Origin: Seison nebaliae
Lineage: Eukaryota; Rotifera; Pararotatoria; Seisonacea; Seisonidae
Length of the DNA stretch: 64,000 nucleotides
Assembly: GCA_023231475.1 (NCBI GenBank)
Contig: JALJEE010001321.1
Location: 1-64,000, forward strand
Direction of reading: 5' to 3'
Part shown: positions 37,501 through 49,922 of the stretch, one piece after another
How positions within the stretch are numbered: position 1 is the stretch's first letter
Layout: every line of letters begins with the position of its first letter
The notes under the pieces: model-generated
Databases searched by the model: none
What the model saw: the letters and a program-made list of their open reading frames with translations, nothing else
Told to the model about the DNA's origin: nothing
Translations under genes and position numbers: made by a program

Positions 37501-40500
37501 TCATCTGATTTTCTAATCGATTTCTCATCATTTGATTTTTTAATCGATTTCTCATCATTTGATTTTTTAATCGATTTTTGATCATCTGATTTTCTAATCG
37601 ATTTCGGATCATCCGATTTTTTAATCGATTTCTCATCATTTGATTTTTTAATCGATTTCTCATCATTTGATTTTTTAATCGGTTTCGGATTTTCAGAATT
37701 TTTCACCAATCTCTGATCGTCGGATTTTGTAATGGATTTCTGATCGTCGGATTTTGTAATGGATTTCTGATCATCTGATTTTTTAATCGATTTCTCATCA
37801 TCTGATTTTTTAATCGATTTCTCATTATCTAATATTCTAATCGATCTGTGATTATCTTGGTTTTTTAACGATTTTTTATCATCTGATTCTTTTACCGGTT
37901 TCTGATAGTCGGAATCTTTTATAGATTTCTGATTCTCGAGTTTTCTAATCGAATTCTGATCATCTGATTTCTTAATCGATTTCGGATCATCTGATTCTTT
38001 TACCGGTTTCTGATAGTCGGAATCTTGTATAGATTTCTGATTCTCGAGTTTTCTAATCGAATTCTGATCATCTGATCTATTAGAGTGATTATCATTTTGG
38101 GGTTTTTTGTTACGATTATTTTCAGGTGATCCATTACAACGATTCTTATCATGAGATCTGTTACCATTATCCTGGTCATTTGATTTTTTCATCGATTTAT
38201 TTTCATCCGATTTTTTAGTATGATTCCTTTCATCTGATATATGATTATTTTCGGTTGATCTATTATGAGAAGGATTATTTTCAGTAGTTTTCTTGGAAAA
38301 ATCAGTATCTTTACACCGTTTATCATATTCACGTTGATTATTGGTTGCTCGTCCATCGTTTCTTTCATTCAATCTCTTCAATTGATTATTGTGTGATCGA
38401 TTATCGTTAATGTTATTAACAGATTTATCAACAATTTTCTTATTAATATTCTGCTCCAATTTATCATCTTTGGATGTATTTCCATGATTATTATTCGTTC
38501 TACAATTATTATTAGCTGTATTTGAATACCAAGGATTTGGGTTAAAGTTCTGGAAATTCTTATTACAATTGAAATTTGTCAAATTCCTTCTTTTCTGCTG
38601 ATTTGACTTCTTATTTTGTTTCGGTTCTGATGGTTTCTCATCCTGATATGTGTTACTACTCGAACATTGACCAGAAGTAATAGATTTCGAATCATTTTTG
38701 GAAGTAGTGTCGTCCTTTTTTTCTGGAATAACTTTCTTCTTTAACGGAATTTTGAAATTATCATCAAGACAACTGGTATTTCGTGAACATTTAACGATAT
38801 TGTCAAATATTCGATCTTCCTTCGATGTCAGAATTTCATTGTCATTTGTTCCGATTAGATATTCATTCGATTCTAAGTTAGGCACTTTAACTTTTCTCTG
38901 AGTATCACCAGATGAGACAACTACTGATTTTGCCGTTTTTTTCTGCGATTTTATTGTTCCACTCAATTTCTTCATGACCTTCTTCGTTGATGTTTTGGAA
39001 ATTTTTTTCGATTTATTCTTTATCACTCTACTATTCTTCGTGTCATTGACTGAAAGAATTGATGGGTCATTTGATGATGGAATAGTTTCCTGACGATTAA
39101 TGTTCTTTTTCGGAATTGTTGATTTCTTATTCGGTTGTCGATTATTTGGAACGGTTCGACTTACAGGTTGATTAGAAGAACATTTCTTCGGACGAATATC
39201 TTTCTTCCACTCATCATTTAATTGAATATTGGATTTGATATTAATTTCATCATTAATTTCTTCGGATTTATCTTCACTTTCTTCTCTCTGTCCGACATTT
39301 GAATTTTTCAGATTATTTCCTAATTCTTGATGGTTTTCTGATACTGGAACTGATTGTATCTGATCATTATCAGAAGATCTCAATTTTAACACGTCTTCCA
39401 ATGGACCATCGTTTTTAGACTTTTCTTCTTGTTGAGCGGATTTAGTTCGATTAAATAGATTATTTCGAATTTGTTCAATTAAAACATTTTTGTCCAATGC
39501 AATCTTCCATTGGATGTCAATGCTCTGCGTCAATGGGGCAGATGAGGGACACAATTCACTTAATTTTTGTTCGATGGCTTTCTTCTGTAATTCCAAACAT
39601 AATCTTTGGAAGTTTACATTCTTCTTCATATTATATGAAGTTAAATCGAGTGATGATACCATCAAATTATTTTTTATTTCGATATCAGAAACAACGACAT
39701 CCGGTGACATTCGTTCATCTAAATCATCATTTGGAGCATTTGATAGTTCAGATTGTTCCATATTTGTTGATAATTCTTGAACTCCATTCGAATTATTCAT
39801 TAAACAATCTTCACTATCAGACAAATTATTTTCATGATGAGACGAATCAATTTCAGAAAGGGATAAAGATCTTTCTTTCACACATTGTAAATCGGATGAA
39901 TTTTGATCATCCTTCCCATTCTTCTCTCGTTTATGATCATCAGACGATAGATCTAACGATAATTTTCGTTTTCGTTCTCCTATCTCATTCGATTTATCAA
40001 TATTATCTTTTGAGCACGATCTACCATTAATGCATATACTACGAATTCTTCTTCTTTTAATTAGAATTGGAGTGGATTTAGTGAAACATCGAAATAACTT
40101 CAAATTGTTCAGGATTATATCTCTACAATCATCTTCCGAATTATGTTTAAGGATTCCAGAAACGTATAAATTCTCAAGATCGTCATCCGTTAAATTTTCT
40201 GAAAAATCAGAAGACGAACACATTATTCGATGAAGTAATTCACAGCCACTTTTACTCAATTGAAGTTTTTTCCTTCGACTAAGTTTCAGCATTTCAATAA
40301 TCAAACCACATCGAGTTATTCGTCTTCCATCATGCAATCTTATTCCATCATTTTCTTCGGACATATTTGTAGTGGAATTTAACGTCTCTGAACAACGTTG
40401 TTCGTTTGCTCTCTCTTCGGCCGATCTCGATTTTATTTCCGTTTCAGTATCCTCTTCTCTTTCTTCCACAATTTCATTTTTATTTTCATTTGTTATGAAT

Positions 40501-43500
40501 TGAGAGCTAGTTAACTGACATGAAGAAGCAACGTCGTTTCGAACAACAATTTCCACATTTTCTTTCTCATAATTCATATTAGGTTTAATCAATTCTCTAT
40601 TTGAGAATTGTCGTGTCATTGCACTTTCATCTTCCATCTCTTCTCCCGAATTATTAATTGTTTCACTTTCATTACACGATTCTTCACCGGTTCTCCGATG
40701 GTTCTCCAACCATATTCTTCTCATACTCTCCAATTTTCCAGTTCTGGGATGTATTAACTTTAAATTCTTTTTCGGAATTTTCATTTGCAATTTCTTATCA
40801 AATCTCTCTATTTCTACAGTACTTTCTTCCTCATTTTCACTTTCGCTTGCACTAAGTGATTCATTTTTTACATATTTAATACCCTTACCGCCATGTACCA
40901 TAGGATGGGGTGGAATTCTTATTAACCTCTCAACTTTTACCGTTTCCAATCGTTCGTTATCTGACTCTTCAGAAGAGTGTTCGGAATTGGTAGTGAATGC
41001 AAGAGGAGTTGTTTTGTTTCCATTATTCTGATTAATCGTCAACTCATCTTCAACGTCAAAATCGTCAACGTCCGAATTTTTAACGAGTGAAAATGTTGGA
41101 AATTGAAGATGGTCATGTTCATTATCCAATTTTCGAAGTGGTTGAATGAGAGTTGAATGGGACAAACTGTTTTCCGATAATCTTCCATTACAGTGTCCAA
41201 TGCTCTCTATTGTTACGTCTTCAGATGATTCATCGTCATCCTTATCCAAAGTTTCACCATCTTCTACTACAGATTGTACATTTTTCAATGTTCCGTTTCC
41301 TATATCGTCCTCATCTGTTCCAATCTCTTCATTTTCTCCAATAGACGAAAAGCCCGAAAGTCTTTCTTCAAAATTCAAAGGACTACTTTGATGGATGGAA
41401 TGTGTTTGGCCAATCTGATATTGTCCACTACCATTATATGCAATACCATCGCCATATTCCTCATCTTCACTTGATAAGATCAAGTCTTCTATACGCCATC
41501 TTCCATCGGGGCTATCAATTAGAATTTTGATAGGAACGTCATCATCGGGTTTGATACTCTCAATTAGGCCACTAGTAGTCGAGCTACCTGAACTCGAATA
41601 ATTCAGGCCGGAATTGGTCGTATTCGTCGAAGAGGAATTTTCATTTTTTTCGGATTTTGAATTTTCATTCCCATTTTTTTCAATGTTTGGCTTAGCACCA
41701 ACTTCCTTTTGGGTCGGTTTTTCATTTAAACTGTTCAATATCCTCTCCATATCGAAAATTTCGCTCTGGTTATCATCTTCATTGGATGAAGAATCTCCCA
41801 AACTTTCATCACTAGACGAAGAAAGATTGTTACCGAAATGCCTACGAGAATTATTTTGAGATGGAAGTTGATTCCCGTAAATATGATCGTCAGTCCAATT
41901 TTCATATTTCAATAAATCAGTTCCAAAATCAGTATGAGTAACAAATCCTTCACTCCCGTCATCGGAAACGGAACTACTGTTGCTACTATCATTCACATGA
42001 TGATGACTGATGTTTGTTAATTCTTCGTTCTGGTCATCAGAATTATCGCTTAGTGAGTCAATGATTGCCGCTTAGTAAAATAAGTTTATAGTTTCATCTC
42101 AACAAAAACTCACCAACTTTTCTCACACCTGAAGGTGTGTCTTTCCTGTCTTCTTATTTGACGATTTACCAAGCCAATAATTCCTAAATGGTTCACTGAA
42201 AACCAGAGAACGATGGTTGTTGGTGAGTTGAACAGAATTTACTTTCAACTTCCCAATGTCCAATCGATATCGTTTCGGAAGACTAATGAAAATATTCACT
42301 TTTATGTCACTTTCCTTTTTCAATCGTGTCCAATGAGTTTCGAGAAATTCCAATAGATCGTATTTCTTCTGTTTGGGGAGAGATGATCTGTTTTTTTTAT
42401 AAATAACAAATAGAAGGATAAATTAGTAGATGAGAATATTTCGGAAGAACAACTCCAATTTGAAGTCACTTAGGAAGAATTGTGAGAAATAGAACTCCCA
42501 AAGTAAATGAGAAATGGATGAGATGTTGTGTTGAAGAATAAGAGAATTCTCCAAATTTAAAGTTCTTAAATTCGAAAAAGTTAAATTTTGAAGTTTTTGA
42601 TCGTACAAAACTCAGAATTTAAATACTTCCTAAAAAATTAAATATTAAATTAAATATGTGTTTTTTTCAACACTTTCTTAGAATTTGAGTAAGATCATTC
42701 GAGTACTTCTCATTTAGTTTCCAACTGGCTTTAATTCGAAAGATGAGTCCCCATCGAACGAACTATCTGGATCTCCTGCCTCATCAGCATCCTTCATAGT
42801 TTGGTCATATTCCTCCGTTTGCCGTAATAATTCCAATAAATTATTGACAAATTGTCGTGGTGCCGACGCCTCCAAATAGAATTTGGAAAAGATCCAAGCT
42901 GGTCCATTTTTCGGATTAACTGATTTCACTTCTACCTTCAAATTTCCCTTATCCGTCTGCCTTTTAGGATTTTTCTCTGAATCATCTTCCACCGATATAC
43001 CACCAATGAAATGTTTGTCCATCATGTCTTCCTCATGATCCAGATCGAATTGAACTTTGAGGTTGTTAGACATGGTTCCATATGGTTTGATCGGGATTTT
43101 GGTTTCGTTGCTCTTTTCGAACTCACTTTCATCTTCCAAAGTTTTCTCTGATAAGTTCAATTCGTCTTCCGTTGATTCGTTTTCATGGACATTATTTTCA
43201 TTTGAAAGTTGTAATGGGCTACCGGACAATTTGCGTTTCTTTATATTCGAACCTTCCATATTATCATGATAATGTCCGGTTTCATGCTGTGGAAATGGTA
43301 ATGGGGAAACTGATACAGGTAGTAACGTACAAGAGAAATCGGGAGAAGATGTTAGAGTAATAGAACTACTCTGACTGACATCCAGATCACCTTCATACTC
43401 ATCACAGAAGGATGCGTTCAATATTCCATCTCGATTTTTCCACCGGTTAATGCCTTCCATCTTTTCTTCATTCTTGACCAATTTGTTCATTGATGAACTT

Positions 43501-43559
43501 CCTGGTAACTGCCCTTGATCACCACCCTTATCGTCTTCTTCGTCACTTTCTATCGCCAT
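33276..43559 (-). CDS. Very large low-complexity, charged Ser/Asn/Lys/Asp-rich protein, probably nuclear; family not recognised
   Basis: The core is one open frame of about 8.8 kb (33276-42070). My full model joins 42726-43559, 42170-42368, a 15-nt micro-exon 42114-42128 and 33276-42070 to give 3280 aa in one frame. The big exon itself has no ATG near its 5' end, so upstream exons are needed. The first exon starts MAIESDEEDDKGGDQ and could instead be a separate 281-aa gene ending at 42714. The N-terminal part has some ordered-looking sequence (ASAPRQFVNNLLELLRQ; then KKYDLLEFLETHW). Residues about 1680-1890 are a nonapeptide tandem array of the form K-S-I-K-K-S-D-D-Q. Near the C-terminus there is RTWRQHLRPMNNDQKYYEKH. 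Many SR/KR-rich tracts suggest a nuclear protein. An E2F-like site lies upstream at 43741-43756. Existence of a gene is sure; the exon 1-2 junction is uncertain. Confidence 0.65.
37462..38080 (-). repeat. In-frame 27-bp (nonapeptide) minisatellite in the large gene
   Basis: About 22 copies of a 27-bp unit encode nonapeptides such as KSIKKSDDQ, KSIKKSNDE, KSIRKSDDQ and KPVKESDDP. At the 5' side of the array (plus coordinates about 37860-38080) a four-unit block (about 108 bp: NSIRKLENQ, KSIxDSDYQ, KPVKESDDx, then a variable unit) is itself duplicated. This shows nested expansion. Frame is kept throughout, so the array is under coding constraint or very recent. Confidence 0.9.
42369..42725 (-). 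other. Putative 357-bp intron (or intergenic gap) upstream of the large gene's second exon
   Basis: No coding frame with family resemblance was seen here; it is AT-rich. It is treated as an intron in my model of the large gene. If the 281-aa frame at 42714-43559 is a separate gene, this stretch would instead contain its 3' end and the large gene's promoter. Confidence 0.4.
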
Positions 43560-44038
43560 CCGTCCTTTAGTCGTCTACGTGGAAGATAAAAACGTTTGAC
43601 AAAAAAAAATTTTTTTTAACTCGCTTGCAAACTAAATCGAATTTTAAACTTTTTTAAAACTGCGCTCTAATATTTAAAGAAATTTAGCTACATATACCCA
43701 CTTCTTAAGCTGACGAGTGTCGGTTTGGGCCGAAATTTCAAATTGGCGCCAAATTTTTTTTAGTTGAATTTGCTTAATCGGTGGAAAATACACGGATTTT
43801 CTCAGTTTTCTTAAACGTTCCTTCCATGAAGTTACTTACGTGTCATACACATCATCAATTTGCATAAGAATGACTCATCTTTTTATAACGTCAAAGTGTG
43901 TGTTAAGCTTGAGCCGTTTTAAGCCTATGGGAAAATAATAAATAATGAAAAAAACAAGTGTAAATTTTCTTTGCGATTTATTTGAATTTATAAAAAAAGT
44001 GGGAAACACATTATATAAAAAATTAAATAAAGTGAGTT
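43560..44038. promoter_or_regulatory. Promoter region upstream of the large-protein gene
   Basis: This stretch lies between the 3' end of the Kirre-type gene and the ATG at 43559, both on the minus strand. It contains an E2F-like palindrome (listed next). It should also hold the receptor gene's 3' untranslated region on its right side. Confidence 0.5.
43741..43756 (-). promoter_or_regulatory. E2F-like / CDE-CHR-like site
   Basis: On the minus strand the sequence reads AATTTGGCGCCAATTTGAAA. TTTGGCGCC matches the E2F consensus TTTSSCGC. A TTTGAA, the vertebrate CHR core, follows about four bases after the GGCG, the spacing reported for CDE/CHR cell-cycle promoters. It lies about 180-200 bp upstream of the ATG at 43559. 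Function is inference from motif and position. Confidence 0.4.
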
Positions 44039-47000
44039 TCAAAGATCTTTTGGCTCATTTGAATTGGTTGAGATAGTTGTTGTTGTCGTTGTTGTCATGG
44101 GATCGGATGTCGATGACGATGAATTAGATTGATTAATTTCGTTCATAATTGACGGAGAAATGTCGGTACTGTGACTACTATTACTTGTATCGGATGACGG
44201 CCATTTAATTGATGAAATAGTATCATTAACATAAGCTGACTGAGGTAGTAAATTATTATCATAATCTGAGGTAGATATGGAAATGGCTGATGATTGGATT
44301 AATGGTTCTTTTTCAGTTGATGATTGTAGTTTTGAATGTAGATTTGTTAAATCGAATTTTATTCGTCTGCCTTCCTTTCCTTCCTTATTACTAGAATAAT
44401 AGACATTATTCGAAGGAAATTTCGAATCAATCGTTTGTAGATACATGACGTTTGGTGACTGTTGTATTTTCTTCTCTCGAAATGAATAACCGGATGATCT
44501 CATCCTTTCCGTACTGTGCAAATAATGTAATTGTAATAAAGATTTATCAGGATTCATCAAATCATTCTTCGACGATTCACAACAGAAACGATCTACACTT
44601 CTCGATTGTTCATTCAATAAATTCCTCATATTCTTCTCACGACACTCATTCAACATTCGACGTTCGTTATACATTCTGTATTCGGTGGGATTAACAGGAA
44701 TATTATCCGAATAAATTATGGATGATGTGGAAGTTGAATCTTTATTTGCATTAACTGATATCTTCAATTTCGTTGATAATGATGATGATGATGAACTCGA
44801 TAAATTATTTATAGGTCGTTCTTCCAAAACCGTATTCAATCGATTCGGAAATGTCGTTATAGGAGAATACAAAACTTTCTTTTCTTTATATTCCTCATTC
44901 AACTGATAATCATCAACTGACCATTGTCCATCGAACGACGACGATTGATGCTTAGGAGAGGAACATAAATTTTGCAATATATTCTTCTCAAATTTCGATG
45001 AATGATTCTCTCGTTTCCGTTTCTTGTACATTTGAGATAACGATGAGAAATCCTGTTTATTTTCTTCAACAAAATATTTTATGAGAAACTTAAAAAATTA
45101 TAGAACTTTTCTTCTTTTTCGGGAAACATGATTTCTTCTTCCATAAAATGATTATGAAGGAACATAAGCCAAACAAGACGATTAATGAACCGATGCCGAT
45201 TATAAATCGTTTGGAAAAAGTTGAATCTAAAACGAATAAATTGAGGATTAATTAGTAATATTTTGCTGATAAAAAAAATGTGAACAATATAATTGAAGTT
45301 TAATTGACATGAGCATGGCACCTTCTTTATTCGAAGTTCTACATGAATAAATTATCGTTTTATAATTCTCCATCGTTTCTTGCACATTATCGATATGTAA
45401 CTGACTCACATAGTATCCACGTTCGTCAATATAATTATGAATTTTATGATTAACTTTTGATTTTTTCCGATATCCGACGTTATTAATCGTCGTCGAATGA
45501 ATTAATGATTCGATGATGGAAATTTCTTTCAATTTCTCTAAACGAATTTTCCATTCAGTTTTCTCCGCTTTCGGCTCACCATAAGTTATACATTTTAAGA
45601 TGATTTCGTTATCTTCTTTCACATGGAAAATTGAATGATCATAAAATAATGGTGTTGATCGATTGTTCTCCCACCAGAAGCCCAACGACGAAGATTTTCG
45701 AACTGGAATTCGTTTTTGACGTTCTCCTCTTATAAACACTTCAATTCCATCGATATGTGGACTGGTGGAGGAGACGATGAGAAAATTCTTCTTCAACTCT
45801 TTTCCTTGTTGATTTGCAATACAATAATAATTCTGTCGATAAGGATAAGGAATCGATTGCATATTTGGAGTATTAATCCAGTTGAATAATTGAATAGCTT
45901 TCACAATAATCGATGTGGTACCTGTCTCAATTATTTTATTCTGATAATACCAGTTGATAGTTGGTGATGGATATGAAGCGATATCACAATTCAATGAAAT
46001 CTCTTCATTCATCTCATTGACAACGAGCATGGAAGACGATTGAGAAAGATATCGTAGAGAATCTTCAAAAGAGAAAATTAAAAAAAATATAATAAAATAT
46101 CTAACATTCAACTTCTAATCGTTTCGATATTCGACTCGTACCGATGGAATTAGTTGCTTCGCAATATAAAACCATATTATGCAAAGCTTCGCTTCCATTC
46201 AAGACGACGAAATTATTTTTAAATTGTGTCAATTCGAAATCATTCAAAAACCATCTAAAAATGGAAATGAATAATTGTTCATTCTAAAACCGTTCAAAAC
46301 TTGTAAGTTATGAGCGATGGATTGGCTTCGACGAGACAAGTGAAATTCGTTAGCTTTCCTTCTTTCAATATCGATCTATTTGGTCGATCATTGATCAATC
46401 GCAATAATGGAACGTGATGAACTTCGATTGTAGTTCTGGCGAATAAATCATCAGTTAATGCTGCATGATCAGCGACACATTTCAATGATTTGCCGTCCCA
46501 ATGACGACTGACCGATTGGATGGTGAGAATGTTGGTTGTATCGACAATTCGATTATCAACCGGTTCAGATACGTCATGATGAATGGAAGATATTGGTGAG
46601 TGGATGATGATTAAATCATTTTTCTCATTCAACAAATTATTTCCCAAATACCATCGTACCGGTGTCACTGGTCTGGATCGTTTGACTAGACAAGTAATAT
46701 TTTTCACAGTTCCTTCAACTCCGATGATGCGGTCAGTGAAAAAATTGACAGCTGACGGAGCAACTATAAATGCGAAATGGAAAGATGTAAATAATTTAAA
46801 TTTAAAAACTTAAAATACTCAAATTGGCAGTGGTTGAGCGATAGAAGGGCAAGTCGTTTTGTTCGGGTATTTGACAATTGTAAATTCCATCATCTTCCAA
46901 TGAGACGTTGTGGACGGTAATGGAAAAATCACCGTTATCCCGATTACCGAGAAATCGCTTATTATCAAAATCATCAACATAGACACACATTCCATTGATA

Positions 47001-47188
47001 CACCAAGTGACTAATGTTTGATCATTCAATTTCTCCTTATCAATCACACAGCTAAATGTGACATTGTTCCCCCGTATCGTTCCCAACGATTTAGGTTGAA
47101 GAAGAAATATTGAATTATCCATTAGAATTGTGTCCGACCACAAACATATGATGACGGAAGTCAAAAGGAAAATATGATTTTTCACCAT
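44039..47188 (-). CDS. kirre-like: Kirre/Roughest (Neph/SYG-1)-type Ig-superfamily cell-adhesion receptor
   Basis: Type I membrane adhesion receptor of the irre cell-recognition module family, which mediates myoblast fusion, axon/synapse targeting and nephrocyte slit-diaphragm assembly. Minus-strand exons 46810-47188, 46301-46763, 46142-46254, 45322-46062, 45107-45226 and 44039-45063 give 946 aa in a single frame. MVKNHIFLLTSVIICLW is the signal peptide (the ATG at 47188 is preferred; an earlier open start at 47221 is GTG). Five Ig domains follow, each with its Cys pair and Trp: VTFSC...YNCQI; NITC...LKCVA; NFTC...LYCEA; LNCDI...YYCIA; LKC...YSCR. The transmembrane helix is GIGSLIVLFGLCSFIIILW, followed by Lys-rich residues. 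The 350-residue tail is Ser/Asn-rich and ends EPKDL. The five-Ig architecture matches the family. The tail is not recognisable, so kirre versus roughest cannot be decided. Confidence 0.88.
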
Positions 47189-49901
47189 TTCTTTCGTCTC
47201 GTCTCCCACCAAATTTATCACTTACATAGAATGAACTTAAATCTGATGTGAAGAAAATTAATAGGAATTTATTTGAATGGAATTGAAATTAAGTATTAGA
47301 TATTCATTTAAGAATGAAGGGAAATTGTATTTTGTATTCAAAAGGAAAAATAATCCATTAAAGATGTAACATACGTACATATGTAGTAGGAGAAGTATCA
47401 ACCACATGTGCACTTACAGTGGCCCTACTATTAACCTGTTATTATGAGGCATATTATTAGGGAGGGGGTGATAGTTTGAATTGAAAGAAGAATGTGAATA
47501 TTCTACTAATAATCTGAAAGTGAATAATTCTATATTGGTGGTTGACAAGTTCTAACTCGACGAGTTTCACTAGTGAATTTGTTACGAACGAAGACGATCC
47601 GAACGAACCAGGAAACATATTTTATTCACTTAACAGAAAAACGAGTAATATTTCCGTCTACATCTATATGATTAGGTGAGAAAACATGGCAGAAGTTGGT
47701 AACGTTCCAGATTACAAGTTTGCACTCTTCATATCACCTCCCTACAATATAATGTACGAAGGAAAGAAGGATGATTAACGACATAGCAGTAGTTGGTAGT
47801 AAAATGGAAAAATATCATTTGTCTTCTATTCGAAATTGTCAACCATCCTATTTAGATAAGAGCGGAAGTATATGTTATGCATTCACCTCCGAATGTTTAT
47901 GTGGATATACGAAGAATATTCTTCTTCTTCGCCTTCCTCTTCTTCTTCTTCTGTTCTTTCAGATTTCCAACGATCAAAACAATCTTCCACTTTCTTTCAA
48001 GATAAAATTACATGAAAATTATTATTTTTCCAATTCACCAAACAATAACTTAAACAATGCACAAAGACTTCAAACTATTTATGGTGGTCATTGAAAAAAT
48101 ATTGAAAATAATTCCAATTCATCAGGAAATTATCAATTTATTGTTAATCGGATTTCTTCTATAATTTCTTATTTTTATTTGTAGTGTAAGGTCATTTCGA
48201 AATGAGAGGAAATCATATTTTCATTCCCCTCTCAATAAGTTCATAAGGAACCATATCGATGAAAAGTGTTGAGGAAGAAATGGAGAAATTGAGGTAGATG
48301 CAATTCCTTCCTTTCTTCCAATTCCACATAGAACGAAATTTATTAAATAAATTGGGAGAAACGATAGTGACGAATATTATCGAATTGTTTAATCGAAATA
48401 ATGCGATTAAATAGAAGACAGACATCTCTCGCTTCACCAACTAATCGTATTGCATTTCCGTGTTGAATTGATACCTAATATTCAAGATGGAGTAATGGGG
48501 GAACTATAAGTAATAAAACTAAACCTTCAAAATAGAAAAGGAATTTTTTCAAAAATAAAATGTTTATTATTTACATCGTCTCATGATCCATTTCCATTTG
48601 TGCACAGAAAGTGCACAGATGTGTTCTTGACATCACCAAGCCACCCTTCCTACCACCATATACTTAGAGAAGAAGAATCTCATTTATCAGAACTTTGCAT
48701 CGATATTCATTTCATCTTATCAAATAATTAAATCGTCACGCTAAGCAGGAGACGAATCGGGAAATTTCATTTCCCAATAACAAAATAATTTTTGGTTGGT
48801 AGTCGAGATGTAGTTCAAATATTCTTCTTCCAACAATTTGGATGAAGCAAATTGGGGGGGGAATCAGCTTAGAGGAAAGATAAGATCATTTCAATGAAGA
48901 AATACAGCTGATGAAGGTAATGACAACTGTTACTTGGCATTCAATGGAAGTCATATAGATCAATTTGGCAGGTGAATAACGAAATCATTCTATCAATCTG
49001 CTGAAAGAGGTAATGAACGAAATTAACGTAACAGACATGAAAAAGAAAATAAGGAAATTAGAGAAAACGAATGTGTAAATCGATTATTGGTGAATGGTAA
49101 ACTCTGACAGATTTTATGATGAACGGCACTCTCACACTCTAACCACACACATTCACATCATCTCATCTGATCGACTTAATGATCAGCTTCGTCTTAATCA
49201 CCCGCAAATTTAATTGGAAAAATATTCCTTCCAAAAATATTAATAGGAAGATATTTTTCATAAAAATTTTAATTGGAAAATATTTTTCCCAATAATTTTA
49301 AATCGAAACAATATTAAAAAAAATTTTGTACAATTTCTTCAACTTCATAAAATTTTCATGAATAAAAATAAAAATTAAGTGTTGTTGTTGTTATTGTTTT
49401 GAAGGAATCATATTGATGAGATTTGTAGAATTGGAAGAAAGATGTTTGTCAATAAGTTTATTTGAAGGATGTGATTTGTGAAATGCACAGCAGGATGTAG
49501 CTATGGAAGAGATCTTGAAAAAATAATGAAACGGAAAAAATGTGGAAGGTATCAGAATTCATAAAAATTATCTTGTCATTTGATTAAGCTGAGTTTTGCT
49601 TCTTCAATTACTATTCTTCCAAATAAATTTTCGAGTGTCTCGCTAATGAAAGGGGGAGAGGAGGAGGAGGACACGAAGAATAAAAACGAAAATTGTCCAA
49701 TGCGAAACTTGACCTATATCGGAGAATATTCCGACCGTGAGATATCGATCAATATTCATTTCATCAACAGCTCACTTCCCCTATATGTTGTGTGGACGAG
49801 GGATTGCATTATTCAATCAGATGAATAACAAATTTTCGTGTTCAACACATTCGATTTGGGAATAGAAGAACTGGTATTTTCGATGGAAAATATTTCGTTT
49901 C

Positions 49902-49922
49902 TGTTGTTGTTGTTGTTGTTGA
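49902..49922. repeat. (TTG)n trinucleotide repeat
   Basis: Seven TTG/GTT units followed by GATGAAGATGATGAT. Confidence 0.85.

Noticed and set aside
37469-37666. Minus-strand frame encoding RNRLENQMMRNRLKNQ repeats
   Set aside because: It is a different frame of the nonapeptide minisatellite inside the large gene; it starts mid-exon and is a shadow.
47771-48094. 107-codon plus-strand open frame
   Set aside because: No family resemblance, no continuing exon, and a Leu run from CTT repeats; looks like chance in AT-rich DNA.
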